Part shown: piece after piece, positions 33,613 through 42,114 of the stretch
Layout of the letters: the number at the start of each line of letters is the position of its first letter
Position numbering within the stretch: the stretch's first letter is position 1
Assembly (NCBI RefSeq): GCF_010548275.1
Contig: NZ_JAAGLT010000002.1
Span: 62,001-126,000 of the forward strand
DNA: 64,000 bases
Direction: 5' to 3'
DNA from: Streptomyces sp. SID12488
GTDB lineage: Bacteria; Actinomycetota; Actinomycetes; Streptomycetales; Streptomycetaceae
Made by a program: the position numbers and the translations under genes
The notes under the pieces: model-generated
Told to the model about the DNA's origin: nothing
What the model saw: only the letters and a program-made list of their open reading frames with translations
Databases searched by the model: none

Positions 33613-34938
33613 ATGAGCGAGGTGAGAGTCATGACGGGCGCCGGCGAATGGCTGCTGCGACTGCGACCGGACAGCGACGCGGACCACCCGGCGTCGGCCT
33701 CATCCCCCGCGACGGTCGCGGAGGCCGAAGCCGACCTGGGCCCCGGTCCCGTGGCCTGGGCGGTGGAGACGGCTGCCGGGGCCGCCGAGAAGTGCGCCCG
33801 GCAGTCTCCCGAAGTCGCCGATGGACCGGTGGGTCTGCGGACGACACGCCGATCGGTGGAGGCGTGCTGCATCGCGATCCTGCGGGGGCTGCTCCACGAC
33901 ACGCCGGCCGACCGCATCGACGCCCCACCCGAGGCAGTCGACGGCAATCGCGATCTGGTGCACCGGGGCGTGCCGCTGGACCGTATCCTGCGGGCCGTGT
34001 GGACCTCTCACGTCCACACCTACGGACGGCTGCTGTCCGCTCTGAGGCTCCTCGTCGAAGCGGAACGGTGGCCCGACGAGAGCGAGCGCGTCGCCCGGCT
34101 GTCCTTCGCCTACGTCGAAGAACTGACCGCGGCGTTCGCCACGCAGTACGCGGCGGAGCGGGAGCACTGGGCGGGCAGTCTCATGGCCGCCCGCCGCAAA
34201 CTCGTGGACGACCTTCTCGCCGGCCTCCACGCCGACCCGGCGACAGTGGTGAACACCCTGGGTCTCGACCTCGGCCACCACCACATGGCCGCCGTTGTGT
34301 GGACGGACGCCGGGGGGGACGGGCAGAGCGCTTCCGTGCCGCTGCACCGGCTCGCCGCTGATCTCGTCGGCGTCTCGCAGGCCGTGCGCTCCCTCGTCCT
34401 GCCGACGGGAACGTCCGAACTGTGGGCATGGCTGAGCTGGCCACACCCACCGCCGACGGATCTCGTCTCCCTGGTCCGTAAAGAGACGAGGGCGAGGACA
34501 GCCCACTACCCTGGCGGGGTCTACGTCGCTCTGGGACCACCGGCCCGGGGCGACGAGGGGTTCCGAGGCAGCCACGTCGCCGCCCGGGAGACCCAGCGGG
34601 TGGCACAGGCCCTCGGCGCCCCGGGTACATACGCCTACGCCGACGTCGCCGAGCTGTCGCTGCTGACCGCCGACACCGAGCACGCCGAGCGCTACATGCG
34701 CGACGTCCTGGGGCCGCTGGCCGGCCCCGGCCCCAAGGCTGCCGAGATCCGCGAGACACTCCGTCGGTATCTGGCGCACGGCCGCAGCCGCACCCTCGCC
34801 GCCGAGGAACTGTTCGTGGCGCCCAACACCGTCGCCTACCGGGTCAAGCGTGCCGAAGAGCTGATGGGGCGGCCCCTGCCGCAGGACCATCTGCCGCTGC
34901 GGCTGGCGCTGGAGATCAGCCGGATCATCACTCCCTGA
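33613..34938 (+). CDS. PucR/CdaR-family transcriptional regulator
   Basis: The 441-residue protein has a helical N-terminal region (about 50-190), a GGDEF-like middle domain (about 205-350, LGLDLGHHHMAAVVWTD) and the C-terminal PucR helix-turn-helix (ETLRRYLAHGRSRTLAAEELFVAPNTVAYRVKRAEELMGRPL). Such proteins activate catabolic operons in response to their substrates. Starts at ATG 33613, ATG 33631 (with GAGGTGAGA) and GTG 33559 are all in frame. It reads toward the carotenoid-oxygenase gene 339 bp downstream and is its likely activator. Confidence 0.85.
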   Translation: MSEVRVMTGAGEWLLRLRPDSDADHPASASSPATVAEAEADLGPGPVAWAVETAAGAAEKCARQSPEVADGPVGLRTTRRSVEACCIAILRGLLHDTPADRIDAPPEAVDGNRDLVHRGVPLDRILRAVWTSHVHTYGRLLSALRLLVEAERWPDESERVARLSFAYVEELTAAFATQYAAEREHWAGSLMAARRKLVDDLLAGLHADPATVVNTLGLDLGHHHMAAVVWTDAGGDGQSASVPLHRLAADLVGVSQAVRSLVLPTGTSELWAWLSWPHPPPTDLVSLVRKETRARTAHYPGGVYVALGPPARGDEGFRGSHVAARETQRVAQALGAPGTYAYADVAELSLLTADTEHAERYMRDVLGPLAGPGPKAAEIRETLRRYLAHGRSRTLAAEELFVAPNTVAYRVKRAEELMGRPLPQDHLPLRLALEISRIITP

Positions 34939-35277
34939 TCGCAGACCGCACGGGCCTCGCCACGGCTGTCGCACCCCGTACCGCCGCTGACTGCGCTGTG
35001 GCGACAAAGCCGAGCCCCGATTCTGTCGTCCGGCACCGAGGACGGCCGGTGTGCGGCGCCGGAAGATGACCGGGCCGGGCACGAGGAAGTGCCCACCGGG
35101 TTACGGAGCGATGCATGAGCCGCAGACTCCCGGGGCCTGCCTCGTCACTCCAGAGCGCGGTGGCTGTGGGCCCGGCGCGTACCGGTCCTTCGCCCCGGTC
35201 GCGACGCAGCTGCCGTACCCGCAGCGGCGTGGCCTTCGAGCCTCTTCGCAGAGCCTGTTCCCCGTGAAAGGGACTTT
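34939..35277 (+). promoter_or_regulatory. 339-bp gap, presumed promoter of the oxygenase/ALDH operon
   Basis: No gene is supported. The end carries GTGAAAGGGACTTT, a ribosome site for the ATG at 35278. I see no convincing dyad or consensus promoter. Confidence 0.4.
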
Positions 35278-36804
35278 ATGAACACCCCGCCCGTCCCCGT
35301 CATCGCGACCACGCCGATGTCCGTCGCGCCGCAGGCCCAGCGCGTCGGTGCCGACCAGAACTGGCCGACGGACAACAAGTGGCTGCGTGGCCCGTTCGCC
35401 CCGTGGACGCAGGAGAGCCACAGCTACGACCTCCCGGTACAGGGCCGGATCCCGGACGATCTCGCCGGCGCCCTGTTCCGGGTCTCCTCCAACCCCCGTT
35501 TCCAGCCCCGCAACATGGACCGCTACCACTGGTGGGAGGGCGACGGCATGGTGGCCGCGCTCTACCTGCGGGAGGGCAAGGCAGCCTTCCGTACCGGCTG
35601 GGTGGCGACGGACTCGATGAAGTTCGAGGTCGAGCAGGGCGAGGCCGTCTACAGCGGCTTCGTCAACGGCGGCACGCCCGGGCGGCTGCCAAAGGGCGCC
35701 CCGCCCGCCAAGAACGTGGCCAACACCAACGTCGGCATCTTCGACGACCACCTGCTCGTCTACTTCGAGGGCGGTCTGCCGACGGCGATGCACCCGCAGA
35801 CCCTGGAGACGTACGGCACCTACGACTTCCATGGCGGCATCGACATCCTGTGCACCGCCCACTACAAGACCGACCCGGCCACCGGCGACCTGCTCTTCTT
35901 CGCCGCCACCGGCCCCGTCATCACGTGGTACCGCGCCGATGTCCGGACCGGACAGGTCATCGACTCCCACACCATCGACATCGGCATCCCGGTCCTCATG
36001 CACGACTTCGCCGTGAGCGAGAACTACGCGATCTTCTTCGTCGCGCCCAACCTGCTCCGCCCCGACCTGGCCGCCCAGGGCCGGCCCGGCGTGGTCTGGG
36101 ACGAGGCGGCGCTGCCGCACGGCACACAGATCGTGCTCATGGACCGCCGCACCCACGAAGTGAAGTGGTACGAGGCCGGTGGCATGTTCGCGCCCACGCA
36201 CTTCTACAACGCCTACGAGACCGGTGGCGAGGTCGTCATCGACATGCACCGGATCTCCCGCATCGGCAGCCCCGCCGACAGTCTCACTCCGCTCAGCTCC
36301 CACGAGTGGTTTCCCCCGGGATATTCCTGGCAGTGGCGGATCGACACGGAGACCGGGAAGGTCACCGACGGCCGCGTCTCCGGTATCGCCGGCGAGTTCC
36401 CGAAGATCAACGACGGCTACGCCGGCCGGCAGCACCGGTACGGCTACTTCGTGACCACCCGTGACCTGGCCCCCGCCACCATGACCGACGGCCTGGCCCG
36501 CCACGACTACCTCAAGGACTCCACGGTCGTCGTCGAGGGACCGCACCCGCTCACCAGCCCCAGCGAGCCGGTGTTCGTCCCCCGGACCGACCCGCGCGGC
36601 GAGGACGACGGCTATCTGCTGGCCCTGTGGTGGAACCCCGAGACGGGTCTGAGCGAGCTGCTGATCCACGACGCGTCCGACCTCGTCGCCCAGCCCTTGG
36701 CCCGGGTCGGGCTGCCCGTACGCGTGCCGTTCGGCTTCCACGGCAGCTGGGCCGACCAGACCGTACTCGACAAGAGCGTGTCCGCCCTCCGCGACGCGCA
36801 CTGA
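35278..36804 (+). CDS. Carotenoid-cleavage/stilbene (lignostilbene-type) dioxygenase
   Basis: The 508-residue seven-bladed propeller enzyme uses Fe(II) held by four histidines, seen in ILCTAHYKTD, VLMHDFAVSE, APTHFYNAYE and VPFGFHGSW. Family members cut a C=C double bond of carotenoids, stilbenes or phenylpropenes (isoeugenol type) to give aldehydes. The next gene is an aryl-aldehyde dehydrogenase, so an aromatic aldehyde product is likely, and stilbenoid or phenylpropene substrates are favoured over carotenoids. No signal peptide. The PucR gene upstream probably controls it. Confidence 0.9.
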   Translation: MNTPPVPVIATTPMSVAPQAQRVGADQNWPTDNKWLRGPFAPWTQESHSYDLPVQGRIPDDLAGALFRVSSNPRFQPRNMDRYHWWEGDGMVAALYLREGKAAFRTGWVATDSMKFEVEQGEAVYSGFVNGGTPGRLPKGAPPAKNVANTNVGIFDDHLLVYFEGGLPTAMHPQTLETYGTYDFHGGIDILCTAHYKTDPATGDLLFFAATGPVITWYRADVRTGQVIDSHTIDIGIPVLMHDFAVSENYAIFFVAPNLLRPDLAAQGRPGVVWDEAALPHGTQIVLMDRRTHEVKWYEAGGMFAPTHFYNAYETGGEVVIDMHRISRIGSPADSLTPLSSHEWFPPGYSWQWRIDTETGKVTDGRVSGIAGEFPKINDGYAGRQHRYGYFVTTRDLAPATMTDGLARHDYLKDSTVVVEGPHPLTSPSEPVFVPRTDPRGEDDGYLLALWWNPETGLSELLIHDASDLVAQPLARVGLPVRVPFGFHGSWADQTVLDKSVSALRDAH

Positions 36805-36848
36805 CTGCCCGACCACCCATGAGCCGCACACGAACCCCGGAGACCACC

Positions 36849-38327
36849 TTGACCACGACGGTTGAACCGCCATCCGCCCACGCCCGTCCGCCATGGGACG
36901 GCAAGATCTTCGACGGCACCTGGGCTCAGGGCCACGGCGGGACCGTCGACGTGACCGCACCGGCCACCGGCAAGGTGCTCGCCACGGTCGGCGCCGCCTC
37001 CCCGGCCGATGTCGACCGGGCCGCCGAGCTCGCGGCGAAGGCCCAGCGGGACTGGGCCCGGCTGCCCTACGACCGGCGGGCGGAGGTGTTCCGCAAGGCG
37101 GGGGCTCTGCTGGAGGCCGACCCGGCCCGGCTGGTGCGCTGGCTCGTTCCCGAGGCCGGGTCCGGGATGGGCAAGGCCGCCTTCGAGACCGGTCTGGTGG
37201 TCTCCGAGCTCTTCCAGGCCGCCGCGCTCGCCGCGGAGCCCTACGGCGAGCTGCTGCGCAGCACCCGGCCGCGGATGTCGTTCGCCCGCCGGGTCCCCCT
37301 CGGGGTGGTCGGGGTCATCTCGCCCTTCAACTTCCCCGCCATCCTCTCCATGCGCTCGGTGGCGCCCGCGCTCGCCCTCGGCAACGCCGTCGTCCTCAAA
37401 CCCGACCCGCGCACCCCGGTCTCGGGCGGACTGGCTCTCGCCGAACTACTGGCCGAGGCAGGCCTGCCGGAGGGAGTGCTGCACGTCCTGCCCGGCGGGG
37501 CCGATGTCGGTGAGGCGCTGGTGACCCACCCGGCCGTGCCGTGCATCTCCTTCACCGGCTCCACCGCCGCCGGCCGGGCGATCGGCGCGGCGGCCGGACC
37601 CCTGCTGAAGAAGGTGCACCTGGAACTCGGCGGGAACAACGCCCTCCTCGTCCTGCCCGGCGCCGACCTCGATGCGGCCGCGTCGGCCGGGGCATGGGGG
37701 TCGTTCCTGCACCAGGGCCAGATCTGTATGACCACGGGACGGCACCTGGTGCACGCCTCCGTCGCCGAGCAGTACGTGGCCAAGCTCGCGGAGAAGGCCG
37801 CGGCGATCACCGTCGGCGACCCGGCCGACCCGGACAACGCCCTGGGCCCGCTCATCGACGAACGCCAGCGTGACAGGGTCCACGGCATCGTCACCCGCAG
37901 TGTGTCCCAGGGCGCGCGCCTGGCCGCGGGCGGAACCTACGACGGGCTGTTCTACCGGCCCACCGTCCTCGCCGGCATTCCTCACGACGCACCCGCATTC
38001 ACCGAGGAGATCTTCGGCCCCGTAGCCCCCGTGACCACTTACGAGACCGTCGAGGAGGCCATCGAGATCATCAACTCCTCCGAGTACGGCCTGTCGGTCG
38101 CCATCCTCACCCAGGATGTGTTCGGCGCTCTGGAACTCGCCGAGCGCATCGAGTCCGGCGCCGTCCACATCAACGACCAGACCGTCGACGACGAGGCCGT
38201 GGCCCCCTTCGGCGGCGCCAAGGCCTCCGCGGCCGGTGGCCGCTTCGGAGGCCGAGCCAACCTCGACACCTTCACCGAGGTGCAGTGGGTCACCGCGCAG
38301 GCCAAGATCGAGCGGTACCCGTTCTGA
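36849..38327 (+). CDS. Aromatic aldehyde dehydrogenase (vanillin/benzaldehyde dehydrogenase type)
   Basis: The 492-residue NAD(P)-dependent ALDH has the cofactor site VVGVISPFNFPAILSMRSV, the general base Glu in HLELGGNNALLV, the catalytic Cys in FLHQGQICMTTGR and EEIFGPVAPVTTY. Its closest look is to vanillin/benzaldehyde dehydrogenases, which turn aryl aldehydes into acids. TTG 36849 has a good GGAGA site 6 bases upstream; the ATG at 36819 lacks one. It probably oxidises the product of the upstream dioxygenase, giving a hydroxybenzoate for the gentisate operon. Confidence 0.9.
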   Translation: MTTTVEPPSAHARPPWDGKIFDGTWAQGHGGTVDVTAPATGKVLATVGAASPADVDRAAELAAKAQRDWARLPYDRRAEVFRKAGALLEADPARLVRWLVPEAGSGMGKAAFETGLVVSELFQAAALAAEPYGELLRSTRPRMSFARRVPLGVVGVISPFNFPAILSMRSVAPALALGNAVVLKPDPRTPVSGGLALAELLAEAGLPEGVLHVLPGGADVGEALVTHPAVPCISFTGSTAAGRAIGAAAGPLLKKVHLELGGNNALLVLPGADLDAAASAGAWGSFLHQGQICMTTGRHLVHASVAEQYVAKLAEKAAAITVGDPADPDNALGPLIDERQRDRVHGIVTRSVSQGARLAAGGTYDGLFYRPTVLAGIPHDAPAFTEEIFGPVAPVTTYETVEEAIEIINSSEYGLSVAILTQDVFGALELAERIESGAVHINDQTVDDEAVAPFGGAKASAAGGRFGGRANLDTFTEVQWVTAQAKIERYPF

Positions 38328-38449
38328 ACACTGCCGCAGCCCATGGATACCCGGCCGCCGGGCAGTGCGTGGTGCCGGGTTGCCGGCGCGGCTGGCTCGG
38401 TCTCTTCCGCGTCCAGTACGGGGTTGAGTTCTGCTGTCTTAGCTTGAAC

Positions 38450-38810
38450 TCAGGGAAGGGGGATGGCCGTCACCTTGAATTCGGCGGCCGGGTCGCCGAC
38501 GTAGGAGAAGTTCTCGCCGAAGTTGGCGTCGACCACGCAGAGGCGGCAGACGAACGCCTTGGCCGCGCTCGGCAATGCGGCGCCCGGCTGGGTCGTGCCG
38601 AGGACCTGTCCGGCGGTCAGTGACCATGAGAGCTTGATCTCGGCCACGCCCTGGGGGTTGGCCACGTACAGGGTCCGCCCGATCAGCCGCAGACCGTCGG
38701 CGGCGTCCGTGGTGCCGTGGAGGGTGATCCGTCGGGCGTCGGCCACCCCGTCGGCGGTGTCGGCCGGCACGAGGTAGAAGGCGAGCTGATCGCCCAGATT
38801 CACCGTCAGT
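38450..38810 (-). pseudogene. C-terminal fragment of a secreted propeller (SMP-30/NHL-like) protein
   Basis: About 120 residues remain (ADGLRLIGRTLYVANPQGVAEIKLSWSLTAG..., ending AAEFKVTAIPLP), matching the last blades of actinomycete SMP-30/NHL-like proteins often labelled 'superoxide dismutase'. Signal and first blades are missing. Its 5' break at about 38810 coincides with the break of the next fragment. Confidence 0.55.
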
Positions 38811-38811
38811 A

Positions 38812-39095
38812 CCACCTGCGAAGGCTACGAGGCGTCCGACTGGCACGTGGCCGCTGACGAGCGGACCAAGGACATCCTGGACTTCTACACCCGCGCCCGG
38901 GCCGCCGCGGACGAAGCGATCGAGAGCCTCGACATCGACGCCCCCGGCACCGCATTCGCGTTCTTCGACGGCGCCACCGTTTCACTGCGCTGGGCACTGA
39001 TTCACATGCTCGAGGAAGTCGCTCGGCACGCGGGTCACGCGGACATCCAGCGCGAATCCATCGACGGCTTCACCGGAGATCACAACTGGGGCTGA
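38812..39095 (+). pseudogene. C-terminal fragment of a DinB/DUF664-family protein
   Basis: The frame runs in from the junction ([24 protein letters not shown]) to [29 protein letters not shown], the diagnostic C-terminus of DinB-like DUF664 proteins with one metal-ligand His region. The N-terminal half is gone. A GTG at 38849 could start a short product. Confidence 0.65.
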
Positions 39096-39262
39096 CGCAC
39101 AGAACATCATTGATCCTGCCGAAAACAGTTGGGGAGATTCATAGAGCAGGCGTGAGATCCAGCGGCCCCTTCTCCCGCCAGCTATCGCGAACAAGACCCG
39201 CCAACCCGCATGAACAGAAACCGTGCGAGCAGCGAAGCCACCCCGCTTCACTCGCCAACTAG

Positions 39263-39649
39263 CGAGAACGGTCACACTGGGGCATCCCGTACGACTCGGA
39301 CGTCTCCGAGGCCGTAGCGTTGATCGTCGCCGAGCTGGCCGCGAACGCGGTGACCCACGGGCGGGTCCCGGGGCGGGACTTCGAGCTGCGGCTCACGCTC
39401 GTCACGGGCAGCGTGCGCGTCGAGGTCACCGACAGCCGCAGCGGCTCGCGCCCGCCCGGACCGAGGGACGTACGGCCCCCGTCGCTCCCGGCGGAGTCCG
39501 GGCACGGGCTGGTTCTCGTCGACGCGGTGGCGGACCGGTGGGAGGTGCTGGACCGGGAGCCACCGGGGAAGACGGTACGGGCCGAGGTGGACGTACCGGG
39601 GTGGTGGTCGCTGGTGAGGCGGCAGGGGCTGCGGCTCGGCCGGGTGTAG
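39263..39649 (+). pseudogene. 5'-truncated HATPase_c (RsbW-like) anti-sigma kinase
   Basis: The open part reads WGIPYDSDVSEAVALIVAELAANAVTHG, SVRVEVTDSRSG and SGHGLVLVDAVADRWEVLD: the N, G1 and G2 boxes of short Streptomyces ATP-binding regulators. A TAG at 39260 and loss of frame remove the N-terminus, although RFTRQLAR in another frame just upstream looks like part of it. Probably dead; these proteins normally bind sigma factors or their antagonists. Confidence 0.65.
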
Positions 39650-39807
39650 GGGCGGATCATCCTCACCGCCGACTGGCGGATGGTGGAGGACGCCGTCAAG
39701 CGCCACCCGTGCCGCCGCCTTGCTCACTCACGCACCTGATCCGGGGCGTCGAAGCCGTGGCCCAGGGCGCCGGCAAGAGTGTTCCCGGGCGGGCCGCGCT
39801 CGCTGTC

Positions 39808-40419
39808 TCAGCGCTGTTCGAGGCTGTCCAGCATCCGTTGGGGCAGTTTCTGCTCGATGCACAGGCGGCGGACGTCGTCGAGGGACAGATAACGCCCTTG
39901 GTGGCCGTCGCGGCCGATCACCCTCAGGAGTTGCGGGAACTCCCCGTTCATGAGTTTGCGGTCGATGCGTCGGCGGTGGCCCCGGGCGCGTTCGTAGTTC
40001 GCCTCCATGTAGCGGGTGATCTCGGCGAGGTCGAGGCCGCGCTCGGTGCCGCCATCGGGTCGTTGCTTGTCGCTGGCGAAGGTGTCCAGCCGGTCGAGTT
40101 CGCTGTCGTTGACCTGGGCCTTCACATCGAGGATGCGCGAGCCCGCCCCGTGTTTGTCCAGGGGGCCGTCCCGCAGCGCGTTCAGCTGTACGCCCTGCCG
40201 AGCGTTACGGACCAGTTGGGCGGGGCTGAGCCCGTTGGCGAGTAGTGCGATCAGCCGCACCGCCTTGTCCGGCAGGTCGGAGTCGCCTTCGCCTGCGGCG
40301 GCGACCCGCACGATCGTGCCGGCTGCCGTGGGCAGCGGCACCACACCATCGTCCAGGTAGTCGTGTGCGACCAGAGCACGCAGAAACGGGCACGGATTGC
40401 CCGTCGAGACCTCCGCCAT
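39808..40419 (-). CDS. Conserved hypothetical protein (NPCPFLRALV family)
   Basis: The 203-residue protein starts at ATG 40419 with GAGGA upstream (MAEVSTGNPCPFLRALVAHDYLDDG) and contains LNALRDGPLDKHGAGSRILD, FASDKQRPDGGTERGLDLAEITRYMEANYERARGHRRRIDRKLMNGEFPQLLRV in outline. The Pro-Cys-Pro start and helical body recall peroxidase-like or caleosin-like proteins, but I cannot assign it. The longer ORF (to 40635) adds only Arg/Ser-rich sequence. It sits at the right edge of a stretch of decayed genes but looks intact. Confidence 0.6.
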   Translation of the reverse strand: MAEVSTGNPCPFLRALVAHDYLDDGVVPLPTAAGTIVRVAAAGEGDSDLPDKAVRLIALLANGLSPAQLVRNARQGVQLNALRDGPLDKHGAGSRILDVKAQVNDSELDRLDTFASDKQRPDGGTERGLDLAEITRYMEANYERARGHRRRIDRKLMNGEFPQLLRVIGRDGHQGRYLSLDDVRRLCIEQKLPQRMLDSLEQR

Positions 40420-40713
40420 CAGGGTCCTCGAATTCTGGGCCGCTGCGGCCCGGTTGTGCCGGCATGCCCCGACCCGGCGACCGTCGGAGCAGGACAGGCA
40501 GCGTGCACTCAGCCGTTTCGACGGTGCTGTGGGGGATTCGGAAGATCGCGGACAAGAATAACCGGAACCCTGTTCTGAGCGCTGACTGAGCCGAGCCGGG
40601 CTGAGTCGTTGTCCGGGGCCGCTGACCGCCGCCACGTCCCCTCCCGAACCGCCTCCCGGTCGCTTCCCCGTCGCCTTCAGGTTTCACTCAGCTTCGCCCC
40701 TCACCGTGGCCCC

Positions 40714-42057
40714 ATGTCACAACACCGCCCCCGCACCCCCGAAACCGAGCTCAGTCGCCGCTGGTTCATGAACAAGGCGCTGCTCACCGGCGGAGTCGCC
40801 GCCCTGGCGACCATGACCGGCTGCTCCTCCGGGTCCTCCGACTCGGCGAGTACGTCATCGTCCTCGTCCTCCTCGTATGGTGGCCCCCCGAGCGGCATGC
40901 CCTCCGGTGGGCCCGGCGGAGGTGGCGGAGGGATGGGACCCGGGGCCAGTGAGGTCAAGTACGCCGACTTCACCGGGGTCACCACCGACGGGAAGATCGT
41001 CGACGGGCTCTACTCCGTCCACTCCACCGACGTCTCCACCGACTCCGTCGTCAAGGCCGCGCAGGCCTTCCTCGACGGGCTTTCCAGCACCCAGCGCAAG
41101 TCCTGCGTGTTCGACGTGGACGACGACGAGTGGCTGAAGTGGAGCAACGTCGACGGGTACGAACGTCAGGGCGTCCGGATGGGCGACATCACCGACAAGC
41201 AGCGCGACCTCGGGTACGCGCTCCTCGGCACCGCGCTGTCCGCCGACGGGCTCACCCAGACCCGCAACATCATGAAGCTCAACGCGTTCCTCGGCGACTA
41301 CAGCGGCGGCGGCCGGGAGACCCTCACCGAGGGCGCCTACTTCTTCACCTTCATGGGGACGCCCTCGACCAGCAAGCCCTGGGGCTTCCAGTACGAGGGG
41401 CATCACGTCGCCATCAACTACTTCGTCCTCGGCGACCAGGTCGTCATGACCCCGACCTTCATGGGCTCCGAACCGACCTCGGCCACCTACAACGGCGAGA
41501 AGATCACCACCTTCAAGAAGGAGACCACCGCCGGGCTGACCGCGCTGCGCGCCCTGACCGACGCCCAGCGCAAGAAGGTCATCTCCTCGGAGACCAAGGC
41601 CGGTGACAACCTCAAGGCCGGCGCCGGTCAGGACAACCTCAAGCTCGCCTACCAGGGCCTGGCCGCCGCCGAGTTCAGCGACACCGCGCGGGACAAACTG
41701 CTCGACCTGGTGCGCGTCTACGTCGGCAACATGGCCGACGCGCACGCCGAGGTGCGGATGTCCGAGGTGGAGGAACACCTCGACGACACGTACTTCTACT
41801 GGATCGGCGAGACCAAGGATTCCTCCGCCTTTTACTACCGCGTGCACAGTCCCGTCGTACTCATCGAGTACGACGCCCAGTCGCCGCTCGGGTACGGCAA
41901 CAAGTCATCGTCCTCAAGTGGAGGCGGAGGCGGTGGCGGCATGGGCGGGCCCGGGGGCACGCCCACGCAGCAGCACATCCACACCATCATCAGGACCCCC
42001 AACGGGGGCGACTACGGCGTCGACCTGCTCAAACTCCACCTGGAGCACGATCACTGA
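40714..42057 (+). CDS. DUF3500-family lipoprotein
   Basis: The 447-residue protein has a Tat-like/lipoprotein signal (SRRWFMNKALLTGGVAALATMTGC) and a Ser/Gly-rich linker. A DUF3500 domain follows: VVKAAQAFLDGLSSTQRKSCVFDVDDDEW, WGFQYEGHHVAINYFVLGDQVVMTPTFMGSEP, YFYWIGETKDSSAFYYRVHSPVVLIEYD. A Gly-rich insert (SSSSGGGGGGGMGGPGG) precedes the His-rich end HIHTIIRTPNGGDYG. The family is exported, of unknown function; the conserved His suggest a metal site. It ends at a strong terminator. Confidence 0.85.
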   Translation: MSQHRPRTPETELSRRWFMNKALLTGGVAALATMTGCSSGSSDSASTSSSSSSSYGGPPSGMPSGGPGGGGGGMGPGASEVKYADFTGVTTDGKIVDGLYSVHSTDVSTDSVVKAAQAFLDGLSSTQRKSCVFDVDDDEWLKWSNVDGYERQGVRMGDITDKQRDLGYALLGTALSADGLTQTRNIMKLNAFLGDYSGGGRETLTEGAYFFTFMGTPSTSKPWGFQYEGHHVAINYFVLGDQVVMTPTFMGSEPTSATYNGEKITTFKKETTAGLTALRALTDAQRKKVISSETKAGDNLKAGAGQDNLKLAYQGLAAAEFSDTARDKLLDLVRVYVGNMADAHAEVRMSEVEEHLDDTYFYWIGETKDSSAFYYRVHSPVVLIEYDAQSPLGYGNKSSSSSGGGGGGGMGGPGGTPTQQHIHTIIRTPNGGDYGVDLLKLHLEHDH

Positions 42058-42085
42058 CCCAGGACCCAGGACCCAGGACCCAGGA

Positions 42086-42107
42086 CCCCGGGACTCCGGT
42101 CCCGGGG
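42086..42107. terminator. Bidirectional terminator with preceding GACCCAG repeats
   Basis: CCCCGGGAC-TCCG-GTCCCGGGG is a perfect 9-bp stem with a 4-base loop, between convergent genes. Five copies of the 7-mer ACCCAGG run into it from 42056. Confidence 0.8.
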
Positions 42108-42114
42108 CGAGTGG

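Noticed and set aside
28967..38327. Aromatic island as a secondary-metabolite cluster
   Set aside because: No PKS, NRPS, terpene or tailoring set is present; all genes fit degradation.
40420..40713. N-terminal extension of the 39808 gene and other short frames in this gap
   Set aside because: The extension is Arg/Ser-rich with no conserved look, and the ATG at 40419 has a better ribosome site.
42091..42104. GGGACTCCGGTCCC as a second DosR-like box
   Set aside because: It is the core of a 9-bp hairpin between convergent stops, best explained as a terminator, and no gene starts nearby.
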